A DNA stretch of 64,000 nucleotides from Streptomyces calvus (GTDB lineage: Bacteria; Actinomycetota; Actinomycetes; Streptomycetales; Streptomycetaceae), in assembly GCF_006782915.1 (NCBI RefSeq), contig NZ_VCNP01000054.1:124001-188000 (forward strand), written 5' to 3'. The translations under genes were made by a program, and so were the position numbers. The notes under the pieces are model-generated. The model saw only the letters and a program-made list of their open reading frames with translations, had not been told where the DNA came from and ran no database searches. Shown one piece after another: positions 9,149 to 16,553 of this stretch (position 1 is the first letter of the stretch; each line of letters begins with the position of its first letter).

Positions 9149-9565
9149 GTGACCGGAACCATCGATCGACGACGGGTTCATGACGAGCACAGTGTGGGCG
9201 AACTCGTCGGGCAGGCCACCGAACAGATCTCACGGCTGGCGCGGCAGGAAGTGGCTCTCGCCAAGGAGGAACTGGCGGAGAAGGGACGTCGCGCCGGGCG
9301 CGGCGGCGGGATGCTGGGCGCGGCCGGGGCGTTCGCGTACGCGGGGCTGCTGGCGCTGGCCGGCACGGCCGTCGCCGCACTCGACCTGGTGCTGCCCCTG
9401 TGGGCGGCGGCGCTGATCGTCACCGCGGTGCTGTTCGCCGTCGCGGGCCTGCTGGCGCTCGCCGGTCGCGGTCAGTTGCGCCGGGCCACACCGCCCAAGC
9501 CCGAGCGGACGCTGGGCAGCGTGCGGGCCGACATGGAGGAGATCAAGGAAAGGGCGCACCGATGA
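9149..9565 (+). CDS. Phage-holin-superfamily III (Act_hol-like) membrane protein
   Basis: This 138-residue protein has an amphipathic N-terminal part (VGELVGQATEQISRLARQEV), typical of the actinobacterial holin-superfamily III/DUF1469 proteins, followed by two transmembrane helices around residues 55-80 and 85-110. A strong GAGGAGG ribosome site fixes the GTG at 9149. It overlaps the next gene as ATGA. Despite the family name it is a widespread chromosomal envelope protein, not prophage evidence. The pair with a DUF3618 protein is common in Streptomyces; the function is unknown. Confidence 0.85.
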   Translation: MTGTIDRRRVHDEHSVGELVGQATEQISRLARQEVALAKEELAEKGRRAGRGGGMLGAAGAFAYAGLLALAGTAVAALDLVLPLWAAALIVTAVLFAVAGLLALAGRGQLRRATPPKPERTLGSVRADMEEIKERAHR

Positions 9566-9915
9566 CGCACGACGTGAGGCGCGCGGGATCGCACCTGGAC
9601 GCGGACGCCGAGGCAGCGGCGGCGGGGCGAGGCGCCAAGGGGCCGGACGAGCTGCGGCGCGAGATCGAACGGACGCGGCACGAACTCGGCGACACCGTCG
9701 CGGAGCTGGCGGACAAGATGGACGTCAAGGGGCGGGCCCGGGCACGGGCCGACGACCTGCGGGACCGGGCCGGAGCGATGACCGTGCAGATGCGCAGCAG
9801 CGCCGCGCACGCCGGCGAGGTCGGGATGCGGCACCGCAAGCCCGTGATGATCGCCGGAGCGGCGGTCGGCGCGGCGGTCGCCGCGGGCGTGATGATGCGC
9901 CGCCGCGGCTGCTGA
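9562..9915 (+). CDS. DUF3618-family membrane-anchored protein
   Basis: This 117-residue protein carries the DUF3618 signature PDELRREIERTRHELGDTVAEL, followed by a charged helical stretch and one C-terminal transmembrane helix (MIAGAAVGAAVAAGVMM) ending in RRRGC. It is translationally coupled to the preceding holin-like gene, and the two are probably made together as envelope proteins. No enzymatic motif is present. Confidence 0.85.
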   Translation: MTHDVRRAGSHLDADAEAAAAGRGAKGPDELRREIERTRHELGDTVAELADKMDVKGRARARADDLRDRAGAMTVQMRSSAAHAGEVGMRHRKPVMIAGAAVGAAVAAGVMMRRRGC

Positions 9916-9943
9916 CGCCGGAAACGGGGCGTCCGCGCGCGGC

Positions 9944-9974
9944 TTGACCTCAAGTTCGGTCGAGGTCGGATGCT
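9944..9974 (+). promoter_or_regulatory. SoxR/MerR-type promoter with dyad operator
   Basis: TTGACC (9944-9949) serves as -35. ACCTCAAG (9947-9954) and a TCGAGGT half-site (9960-9966) form a dyad between it and a -10-like GATGCT near 9969, giving a 19-bp spacer. This is the architecture of MerR-family, and in particular SoxR, targets. It lies about 30 bp before the start of the monooxygenase-like gene. From memory, a homologous gene in S. coelicolor (SCO1909) belongs to the SoxR regulon. Confidence 0.75.
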
Positions 9975-10005
9975 GTGGTCATTCCGCCGAGCCGAGGAGG
10001 CCACC

Positions 10006-10713
10006 ATGACGACCCGCCGTACGAACCGGCACCCGGACCTCGCCGATCCCCGCATCGGCGCGCCCTTCTTCAGTACCTGGCGGGTGGGCACGCCCGAGCG
10101 GCAGGCCCGCACCGTCGAGGCGATCGCGCACACCTGGGAGCGGCGTGCCTGGCCCAGCCGCGACCTGCTCGGCTACCACGTGTACGCCGGTGAGGACGGG
10201 GACACGCTGCTGCACTACTCGCAGTGGGCGAGCGAAGGCGCGTACGAGGCGTTCGTGAAGACCCACCGGCAGGAGCGGGTCGACGAGATCGACACCGCCG
10301 TGCCCGGGATCGAGCGGGTCGGGCTGCACCGCTACCGGCACTACCGCAGCGGCACCCGCGAGGACGGGGCCGTTCCCGGGTGCGTGGTGATCGTCGACGT
10401 GGAGTTCGAGGGAGCCGACCCCGAGCGGCTGCGCGAATGGGTCGACGCCGTCTTCGAGGCCCTGGACGGCGAGGAGCCGCATCCCGGCGGCATCGCCGCC
10501 CACTTCCACTTGGGTGTCGAAGGCAACCGGGTGCTCAACTACGCGGAGTGGGAGAGCGCCCGCGCCCATGCCGACGCGCTGGCCGCACCGGGGGAGGGGA
10601 TCGGGTCGGGCAGCGCCGCGTGGCGGCGGGTGCAGACCTGGCCGGGGCTGAAGGGCAGCACCGTCCGGCGGTACGAGCACGCCCTCGGGCTGGTGCCCGG
10701 CGGGGCCGGCTGA
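10006..10713 (+). CDS. ABM-domain monooxygenase-like protein, likely SoxR target
   Basis: This 235-residue cytoplasmic protein contains two ferredoxin-like dimeric alpha/beta-barrel (antibiotic biosynthesis monooxygenase) repeats. The first covers about residues 15-105 (GTPERQARTVEAI...YHVYAGEDGDTLLHYSQW) and the second about 120-215 (HFHLGVEGNRVLNYAEW). Such domains act on quinone-like or redox-active metabolites without cofactors, or only bind them. A GAGGAGG site precedes the ATG. The SoxR-type promoter upstream suggests induction by redox-active compounds, such as the organism's own pigments. The substrate is unknown. Confidence 0.85.
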   Translation: MTTRRTNRHPDLADPRIGAPFFSTWRVGTPERQARTVEAIAHTWERRAWPSRDLLGYHVYAGEDGDTLLHYSQWASEGAYEAFVKTHRQERVDEIDTAVPGIERVGLHRYRHYRSGTREDGAVPGCVVIVDVEFEGADPERLREWVDAVFEALDGEEPHPGGIAAHFHLGVEGNRVLNYAEWESARAHADALAAPGEGIGSGSAAWRRVQTWPGLKGSTVRRYEHALGLVPGGAG

Positions 10714-10730
10714 GACGTCCGGCCGGCCCC
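10702..10730. terminator. Bidirectional terminator overlapping a stop codon
   Basis: GGGGCCGGC (10702-10710) pairs with GCCGGCCCC (10722-10730) across an 11-nt loop. The hairpin includes the end of the monooxygenase-like gene and lies just before the convergent nuclease gene end. Confidence 0.75.
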
Positions 10731-10738
10731 GGGCGAGC

Positions 10739-12562
10739 CTACGGGCGGAACCGCAGGACCTGCGGGTCGTGGTCGCTGATCTGGTCGTGGAACTCCGCGT
10801 TGATGTGCACGCTGTCGTAGTCGAACGCGCCGCGGCGGATCGACGGACTGACCAGGATCTGGTCCAGGGCCTGGCTGTTGCCCTGGTACACGTACGAGTA
10901 ACGCTCGGACTCCGGGAGGGACTTGACGGCCGACCAGAGCGTGCCGTCGCCCTCCAGGAGGTCCGTCGTGGTGGAGAACTCGAAGTCGTTGATGTCGCCG
11001 AGGACCACGACGTCCGCGTTCTTCTGGGTCTTGAGGATCTTCGCCGTGAAGTCGTGGACGGCCTTCGCCTGGAGGTGGCGCTGCTGCTCCGAGGAGCGGG
11101 CCGGCGGCTGGTACTGCGAGGTCAGGCCCTGGTCGCCGCCCTTGGACGCGAAGTGGTTGGCGATCACGATCACCGTGCGGCCGCGGAAGACGAACTCGCC
11201 GGCCAGCGGCTTGCGGCTGTTGGCGAACGCCTCGGAGGCCGGGTCGACCCGGCCCGGAGACAGGGTCAGGGCGGCCTTGCCGCGCACCTTGGTGACGTCG
11301 ACGGGCGTGGTGGCGTCGCCGCCCGCGCGGTCGGTGAAGGAGACCCGGTAGGGGTTGAACAGGAAGACCTGGCGGATGTTGCCGCCGGGCTCGCCGCCGT
11401 CGGCCTTGTCGGCCGGATCGACCGCGCGCCAGTCGTAGCGGGGGCCGCCGGCCGCCACGATCGCGTCGGTCAGCGCGGCCATCGTCCGGTCGGCGGCGAC
11501 CGTGCCGTCGTCGGTCGCGCCGTTGTTGTCCTGGATCTCCTCCAGGGACACGATGTCGGGCGACTGCAGGTTGTTCACGATCGCGGCGGCGTGCGCGGCG
11601 AACGTGTCGTCGGACGGGTCGAGGTTCTCGACGTTGTAGGTCGCCACCGCCAGTTCCCGGGCGTGCTGCGCGCGGGTCGTCTCGCGCCGCAGGTCCCCGC
11701 CGCGCAGCTCGCCGAGCCGGGTGGCGACGAGGGTGTAGCCGCCGTACTGGTTGTAGTCCAGCGGCCCGGCGGTGGTTCCGGCGAGGGTGTCGCCGACGTT
11801 CGCGTCGGGGAAGTCGGCGGCCCTGCCCAGTGACTGGATCTGCAGCCGGCCGGTGTTCTGGGCCGCGTACGAGCCGTAGACCGTGCCGCCGCGGCGGTTG
11901 CGGTTCTCGTCCGGCTTCACCGTGACCCACAGTTCGGCGTACGGGTCGGTGGCGCCCACCACGCGGGTGTCGGCCACCGTCACGTTCATGCCCTCCAGGG
12001 ACTCGTAGAAGTCCAGGGCGTACGCGGCGGGGCGCAGCGGAAGCGCGTTGACCGAGCCGTTCGGGGACGGTGTGTAGGCGTCCGGGACGGACCGCGCGTC
12101 GATGGTGGTCGCGGCCGGGACCGGATTGCCGCTGGAGAGGACCTCGACGGTGGGGCGCGTGATCTCGGTCAGGGACTGGTTGCCGGACGACGTGCCGCCC
12201 GGGACGTACTCGGAGACCGTGCCGGAGACCGTCACGGCGTCGCCGACCGCGACGCCCTTCGGGGTGGAGCCCGTGAAGACGAAGACGCCCTCGCTGGTGG
12301 CGGGGTCGGCGTCCGGGGCGGGGTCCTGGATCCAGAAGCCGCGGGAGGAGCCGTAGGTGCGGATGCCGGTGACGATTCCGGTCACATCCGTGACCTGCTC
12401 GCCGGCGTACGGCGAGAGGCGGGTGCCGCCCTGGATGTCATGGATGCGCACGGTGTCGGCATGCGCGGGAGTGGGCAGGGCGACTATCTGGGTGGCAGCC
12501 GTCGCGGAGCACACGGCGGCGACGGTGAGCGCGGCGAGGCGCGCGGACGACTTGCTCGGCAA
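10739..12562 (-). CDS. Secreted endonuclease/exonuclease/phosphatase-family nuclease
   Basis: This large exported protein (607 aa) starts at TTG 12562 behind a GGAGGA site. A Sec signal (LAALTVAAVCSATAATQIVA) ends at AHA. Residues about 38-250 resemble the OB-fold-like N-terminal domain of extracellular ExeM/NucH-type nucleases (IHDIQGGTRLSPYAGEQV, GIVTGIRTYGSSRGFWIQDP). The C-terminal half is an EEP domain with VATYNVENLDPSD, VSLEEIQDNNGATDDG, RTVIVIANHFASKGGD, VVVLGDINDFEFS and a final ISDHDPQVLRF, which supply the metal and catalytic Asn/Asp/His residues. It probably degrades extracellular nucleic acid for phosphate and nitrogen. It stands alone, divergent from the next gene. Confidence 0.92.
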   Translation of the reverse strand: MPSKSSARLAALTVAAVCSATAATQIVALPTPAHADTVRIHDIQGGTRLSPYAGEQVTDVTGIVTGIRTYGSSRGFWIQDPAPDADPATSEGVFVFTGSTPKGVAVGDAVTVSGTVSEYVPGGTSSGNQSLTEITRPTVEVLSSGNPVPAATTIDARSVPDAYTPSPNGSVNALPLRPAAYALDFYESLEGMNVTVADTRVVGATDPYAELWVTVKPDENRNRRGGTVYGSYAAQNTGRLQIQSLGRAADFPDANVGDTLAGTTAGPLDYNQYGGYTLVATRLGELRGGDLRRETTRAQHARELAVATYNVENLDPSDDTFAAHAAAIVNNLQSPDIVSLEEIQDNNGATDDGTVAADRTMAALTDAIVAAGGPRYDWRAVDPADKADGGEPGGNIRQVFLFNPYRVSFTDRAGGDATTPVDVTKVRGKAALTLSPGRVDPASEAFANSRKPLAGEFVFRGRTVIVIANHFASKGGDQGLTSQYQPPARSSEQQRHLQAKAVHDFTAKILKTQKNADVVVLGDINDFEFSTTTDLLEGDGTLWSAVKSLPESERYSYVYQGNSQALDQILVSPSIRRGAFDYDSVHINAEFHDQISDHDPQVLRFRP

Positions 12563-12776
12563 CGGATTCCTCCGGGGGCGTGATCTGCGCCGGGGACGAG
12601 GGTGGGAACGTGGGACACGATGTGTCTACGCGCGTCAATGTCCAGCCTGGCCAGGCCACTTGTCAAGGTTTCGGCCATGTACGGACGCTGAAGGGGAGAT
12701 GAAGCGGGCGGCATGGGTGGAAATCCGTCTAGGCTGAGCGGCTGAGTCGTAAAAGGCGCCCTAGGAGAAACAGCCG

Positions 12777-14219
12777 ATGTCAGACAGCTCCCCCCTGCCG
12801 CCCGCACGGCTGCGCCCCGAAGCGGAGCTGGCGCGCGACGCCCTGTCCGCCCCCGTGCTCTCCCGGGCGGCCCGGCTGGCCCGCTGGGCCGGCCCGGAGA
12901 CCAGGGTCGACGCCGGGGGCGGGCTCGCCGAGGAGCAGCTTCCGGCGGCCGCCGCGGAACTCGGGCTGACCGGCGAGGACGCCGCCGCCGACGCCGGTGA
13001 GGCGTGGCGGGTCGCCGTGGACACCGGGCTCGTCGAGGTGGTCGACGAGGAGGAGGGCACGGTGACCGCGGGCGCCGGGCTGGCACGGCTCACCGGCGGC
13101 TCGCCGCAGGACGTGCTCGGGGTGTGGCTCACCGCCCTGGAGACCGTGCTCGCCGACGCGAGCGTCCCCGACCTGGACCAACTGGTCGACGCCATCGCCG
13201 CGGAGGACGGCTCCGGCGAACTCGACCTCGACGCGCTGGACTGGCAGCCGGAGGCCGAGGCGGAGTTCCTCGACGCCGTGCTCGGCAACCTGTACCTGAT
13301 GACCGTCGGCGAGGAGGAGCCCGGCGGGACGATGGTGCCGCTGCCCGCCCTCGCCGCGTCGGTGATCGTGCCCGGCGACATGACGGAGCCCACCAACGAC
13401 GTCCTCGAGCAGGTCTCCGACGCGATGATGCGGCTGGACGACCGGTTCCGGATGCTGGAGCCGGTGGGGCTCGTGGAGTACCGGCCGGTCGACGAGGCGC
13501 TGATGGCCGACGCCGACGAGGAGCCCGCCGCGCCGCTGGACGACACCGACGTCGCCCGGTACGGCATGGTGCGGCTGACCCCGCTGGGCCTGTACGGACT
13601 GCGCGCCCGCCTGCTGGAGGCCGGATTCGAGGCGCCGGCGGTCGGTGAACTCGCCGACAAGGGCGCCGACGCGCTGCTCGACGGCACCGCCGGATTCCCG
13701 TCGACGGCCGCCCACGCCGAGACCGAGCACTGGCTCTCCCGGCGCGAACCCCTCGCCGCCGCACGGGAGTTGTTGGCCGCGGCCCGCGGGTCCGACCCGG
13801 GCGCACCGCTGCGGCGGCTGCGCTGCCAGCAGGCGCTGTCGCTGGTCGGCGACACGGCGGAACCCGCGCTGCGCGAGGTGCTGGACGACGCCGAACTCGG
13901 CGGGCTGGCGCGGGTCTGGCTGGCCGAGCACGGGGCCGGGGACGTACCGCCGCCCTCCGAGGCGATGATCTTCTGGCTGACCATCGACACGGTGGCCGCC
14001 CAGCTCGCGGCCGAGGGCAACTCCGAGGAGCTGCGCTCCCTGGTGGAAGGGCTGGCCCGCGGGCACAGCGGCTTCTTCGAGGCGGCCTGGCGGGTGGACC
14101 ACCCGGCCACGGCGGAGGTGCTGGAGGCGATGGGCCGCCTGCACCCGGACAAGAAGATCGCGAAGGAAGCGCGCAAGGCGGCCTTCAAGGCACGCTCCCA
14201 GCCCCCGCACGGGGTCTGA
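12777..14219 (+). CDS. Conserved hypothetical protein, acidic, cytoplasmic
   Basis: This 480-residue protein is acidic and Ala/Leu-rich, without signal peptide or membrane helices. It is preceded by a good AGGAGA ribosome site. The sequence appears helical and repeat-like; residues 345-390 (LRRLRCQQALSLVGDTAEPALREVLDDAELGGLARVWL region) look HEAT-like, and the middle (residues 200-290) looks like a winged-helix segment (MVRLTPLGLYGLRARLLEAGFEAPAVG). I do not recognise a named family. It may be an adaptor or regulator, but that is only a structural impression. It is transcribed alone, divergent from the nuclease. Confidence 0.8.
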   Translation: MSDSSPLPPARLRPEAELARDALSAPVLSRAARLARWAGPETRVDAGGGLAEEQLPAAAAELGLTGEDAAADAGEAWRVAVDTGLVEVVDEEEGTVTAGAGLARLTGGSPQDVLGVWLTALETVLADASVPDLDQLVDAIAAEDGSGELDLDALDWQPEAEAEFLDAVLGNLYLMTVGEEEPGGTMVPLPALAASVIVPGDMTEPTNDVLEQVSDAMMRLDDRFRMLEPVGLVEYRPVDEALMADADEEPAAPLDDTDVARYGMVRLTPLGLYGLRARLLEAGFEAPAVGELADKGADALLDGTAGFPSTAAHAETEHWLSRREPLAAARELLAAARGSDPGAPLRRLRCQQALSLVGDTAEPALREVLDDAELGGLARVWLAEHGAGDVPPPSEAMIFWLTIDTVAAQLAAEGNSEELRSLVEGLARGHSGFFEAAWRVDHPATAEVLEAMGRLHPDKKIAKEARKAAFKARSQPPHGV

Positions 14220-14303
14220 TCCGTCCGGCCCCGGGAGCGGTCCCGACCGGCCCGTCGGGCCAGGGCGCGCCGGGGTGCGCGGAGCCGGTGGACCGGGCCC
14301 GTA

Positions 14304-14431
14304 CTTCCGGGCGTACGCGGGTCCGCGCCCTTCCGGGCGTACGCGGGTCCGCGCACTTCGGGCGTGCGCGGGTCCGCGCGCTTCGGGGCGTACGCGGGTC
14401 CGCGCACTTCGGGCGTGCGTGGGTCCGCGCG
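14304..14431. repeat. Five tandem copies of a 25-26 bp unit
   Basis: Units start at 14304, 14330, 14356, 14381 and 14407. Each runs CTTC[C]GGGCGT, then a [A/G]CGCGGG core, then TCCGCGC. The copies alternate between TACGCGGG and TGCGCGGG forms. Unit length is 25 or 26 bp, so it is not a codon-phased repeat. It lies just downstream of a gene end and could be a multi-hairpin transcript end or a slippage product. Confidence 0.9.
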
Positions 14432-14686
14432 TGAGAGTCCGGCCGGTGCCGGCAATCTGTGGGTCCGCGCGGGGGCCGGGCTGTGGTGTCCCGGAGTGCG
14501 CGGGCCGACCACGGAAGTGGGGACGAGGTGCCGGGGGCCGGGGTGCCGACGTGCGCGGAGGCGGTGGGGTGGGCCGGGCCGGACTTCGGTGGCTCGGAGT
14601 TCGCGTGCGAGGGCTCTCGGGTGTCCCCGCCGGGAGAGCGGACCGGCGTGCCCGGGCCCGAACCGTCCGCGGCGGTGACCCGTGCG

Positions 14687-14742
14687 GTTCACGCAAGGGG
14701 GAAGCGGCGTGACCCGCGGTGTTCAACTGGCGTTCAGCGATG
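14687..14742 (+). promoter_or_regulatory. Candidate PHO box (PhoP direct repeats)
   Basis: GTTCAACTGGC (14721-14731) and GTTCAGCGATG (14732-14742) are two adjacent 11-nt direct repeats starting with GTTCA, the layout of Streptomyces PhoP boxes (GTTCACC-type repeats every 11 nt). A third, GTTCACGCAAG, lies at 14687-14697. They stand 65-120 bp before a PhoX-like phosphatase gene, where phosphate control would make sense. Confidence 0.6.
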
Positions 14743-14806
14743 GGCGCAAGCGTGGCTGCGCACGGGTCCGCCACCCTCCACGGCCCTTACCGTCACAGGA
14801 GACAGC

Positions 14807-16270
14807 ATGTCGCTCACCCGCAGGGACTTCGCCAGGAATTCCGCGATCGCCGGAGCCGGGGTCGCGCTGGCGGGCACGGTCGGCGCCCTCGCCTCCGCGC
14901 CCCACGCCCTCGCGTCCGCCGACACCGAGACCGCGGACGGGCGGCCGGGCGACGCGGCGGACCGGGACGGGGACGTCGGCGTCGGTTACGGGCCGCTCGT
15001 GCCGGACCCGGCCGGACTCCTCGCCCTGCCCGCGGGATTCACCTACCGCGTCCTCACCCACACCGGCAGGACCCGGCTGGAATCCGGTGAGTTCACGCCC
15101 GCCGAGCACGACGGCACCGCCGCCTTCCCCGGCCCGCGCGGCAGCACCCTCCTGGTCAACAACCACGAGATGGACGGCCCCCGCGACGAGGCCGAGTTCC
15201 CGGTGCCGCTCACCGAGGGCCTGGTCTACGACCCGGCCGCGCCCGGCGGCTGCACGATCGTCGAGGTGCGCCCCGACGGCAGCGTCGCCGAGTGGGTCGG
15301 CATCTCCGGCACCGCCAACAACTGCGCCGGCGGCAGCACCCCCTGGGGCACCTGGCTCACCTGCGAGGAGAACTCCGACCGGGCCGGCGAGAACGGCATG
15401 ACCAAGGACCACGGCTACGTCTTCGAGGTGGACCCCGCCGACCGGCGCGCCAACCGCGACCCCAAGCCGCTGAAGTTCTTCGGCCGCTACGACCACGAGG
15501 CCGTCGTCATCGACACCAAGCGCGGCCACGCCTACCTCACCGAGGACGCCGACGAGCCCAACGGCCTGTTCTACCGCTGGACCCCGCCGGAGGGCTTCCG
15601 CTACGGCCCCGGCACCCTCCGCAGGCTCGCCGACGACGCCGGCGTCCTCCAGGCGCCCAAGTGCTACGACTCCGGCGGCCGGTACGTCGACGACCTCTCC
15701 CGCGCCACCAAGACCGGCACCGTGTACGGCGTCGACTGGGTGGACGTCCCCGACCGCGACGCCCGCGAGGTCCCGGTCCGCGAGCAGTTCGGCGCCGGCG
15801 AGGTCACCCGGGCCCGCAAGCTGGAGGGCATGTGGTGGGCCGACGGCGGCGCGTACATCGTCGCCTCGTACGCCCGTGACGAGAGCCCGGTCCAGCACGA
15901 CGGCCAGGTCTGGTTCTACGACCCCAAGCGCCGCACCCTCACCCTGAAGGTCCTGCTCGGCGTCAACCGGAACCCGGCCGAGGACGGCGCCTTCGACGGC
16001 CCGGACAACATCACCGTCTCCCCGTACGGCGGCCTGATCATCGCCGAGGACGGCGAGGGCGTGCAGCACCTGTTCGGCGCCACCGACAGCGGACGCACCT
16101 ACCCCATCGCCCGCAACGAACTCAACATCGGCACCGAGGAGGAGCCGGAGTTCAGCGAATTCACCGGCGTCACCTTCTCGCCCGACGGAAAGACCCTGTA
16201 CGCCAACATCCAGGAACCCGGCATCATGCTCGCCATCACGGGTCCGTGGAAGCGGCAGAAGCTCCGGTGA
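14807..16270 (+). CDS. PhoX-like secreted phosphatase (DUF839 family), Tat substrate
   Basis: This 487-residue exported protein begins with a Tat signal, SLTRRDFARNSAIAGAGVAL, ending near ALASA. The mature protein belongs to the PhoX/DUF839 beta-propeller family, with STLLVNNHEMDG, ISGTANNCAGGSTPWGTW, LTCEENSD, GRYDHEAVVIDTKRG and SPDGKTLYANIQEPG. PhoX enzymes are Ca/Fe-dependent alkaline phosphatases that are folded before export, which fits the Tat route. An AGGAGA site fixes the ATG at 14807. The gene is alone, and the PHO-like direct repeats upstream suggest induction in phosphate starvation. The substrate is not certain, since some DUF839 proteins have other roles. Confidence 0.9.
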   Translation: MSLTRRDFARNSAIAGAGVALAGTVGALASAPHALASADTETADGRPGDAADRDGDVGVGYGPLVPDPAGLLALPAGFTYRVLTHTGRTRLESGEFTPAEHDGTAAFPGPRGSTLLVNNHEMDGPRDEAEFPVPLTEGLVYDPAAPGGCTIVEVRPDGSVAEWVGISGTANNCAGGSTPWGTWLTCEENSDRAGENGMTKDHGYVFEVDPADRRANRDPKPLKFFGRYDHEAVVIDTKRGHAYLTEDADEPNGLFYRWTPPEGFRYGPGTLRRLADDAGVLQAPKCYDSGGRYVDDLSRATKTGTVYGVDWVDVPDRDAREVPVREQFGAGEVTRARKLEGMWWADGGAYIVASYARDESPVQHDGQVWFYDPKRRTLTLKVLLGVNRNPAEDGAFDGPDNITVSPYGGLIIAEDGEGVQHLFGATDSGRTYPIARNELNIGTEEEPEFSEFTGVTFSPDGKTLYANIQEPGIMLAITGPWKRQKLR

Positions 16271-16303
16271 TTAATTCGCTCGCCCGGCCGAGGACCGCCC
16301 GCT

Positions 16304-16309
16304 TAGAGT
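16304..16309 (+). promoter_or_regulatory. -10 element for the Y RNA cluster
   Basis: TAGAGT is a classic Streptomyces -10 hexamer. Transcription would start about 7-8 bp downstream, at 16316-16317, exactly where the closing stem of the first Y RNA begins. The -35 is not obvious. Confidence 0.6.
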
Positions 16310-16315
16310 GACGCA

Positions 16316-16456
16316 CGTCCAGGTGCGAAGGCAGGACCTACTTCCACTCATAATGGGGCGGTCACGGGTTCGAGTCCCGTCACCGGCACAACGCGCCGGT
16401 GTAGCTCAGGGGTCAGAGCACCTTGTCGGTTCCGCCGGCCTCGATCTCTGGACACC
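16316..16456 (+). ncRNA. YrlA-type Y RNA 1 with permuted tRNA-like domain
   Basis: GTCCAG (16317-16322) pairs with CTGGAC (16448-16453) to close a long stem. The stem continues through an internal loop into CGA/TCG, a bulged A, GGC/GCC and GG/CC, a bulged helix like the Ro60-binding stem of Y RNAs. Inside is a tRNA in permuted order: a hairpin in the anticodon-arm position (loop CTCATAA, 16337-16343), T arm ACGGG-TTCGAGT-CCCGT (16364-16380), acceptor strands CACCGGC (16381-16387) and GCCGGTG (16395-16401) joined by a 7-nt loop, then D arm GCTC-8 nt-GAGC (16404-16419). The acceptor ends are joined, so it cannot be a normal tRNA. The Ro60 gene lies downstream. Bacterial YrlA RNAs are known tRNA mimics beside Ro60 genes. 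The RNA ends are inferred. Confidence 0.85.
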
Positions 16457-16470
16457 ACAACTTCATGCAC

Positions 16471-16540
16471 CTCCCGGTGCGCGGGCGACGGCTCCTTCGT
16501 TGTGATCGAATCCAGGCCGCCGCCGACTTGATCTCGGGAG
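16471..16540 (+). ncRNA. Short Y RNA-like stem-loop between the two YrlA RNAs
   Basis: CTCCCG (16471-16476) pairs with CGGGAG (16535-16540). Just inside the stem, the 5' strand has GGTGCG-x2-GGC and the 3' strand has TTGATCTC, the same sequences in the same places as in the two flanking Y RNAs (GGTGCGAAGGC with TCGATCTC; GGTGCGCAGGC with TCGACCTC). The middle can form a GGCGACGG/CCGCCGCC-type helix with a CTCCTTCGTTGTGATCG loop. It has no tRNA-like module. It may be a minimal Y RNA of the YrlB kind, or a degenerate copy. No separate promoter is seen. Confidence 0.55.
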
Positions 16541-16553
16541 GCGCAGCACGGCT

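Larger units (their letters stand above)
14220..14806. other. 587-bp intergenic region with repeats and a candidate PHO box
   Basis: No convincing gene is seen between the hypothetical protein and the phosphatase. The region holds a five-copy tandem repeat (14304-14431), a further GGGTCCGCGC echo near 14461, a G-rich stretch to about 14680, and direct GTTCA repeats at 14687-14742. One frame is open through the whole region, but the codons before the Tat signal look random. Confidence 0.7.

Noticed and set aside
9149..9565. A prophage, from the holin-superfamily protein
   Set aside because: No other phage genes are nearby; the family is a common chromosomal envelope protein in Streptomyces.
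16330..16390. A tRNA-Met gene suggested by a CTCATAA loop and TTCGAGTCC
   Set aside because: The 5' acceptor strand and D arm come after, not before, the T arm. The order is permuted inside a closed stem, so it is a Y RNA domain, not a tRNA gene.
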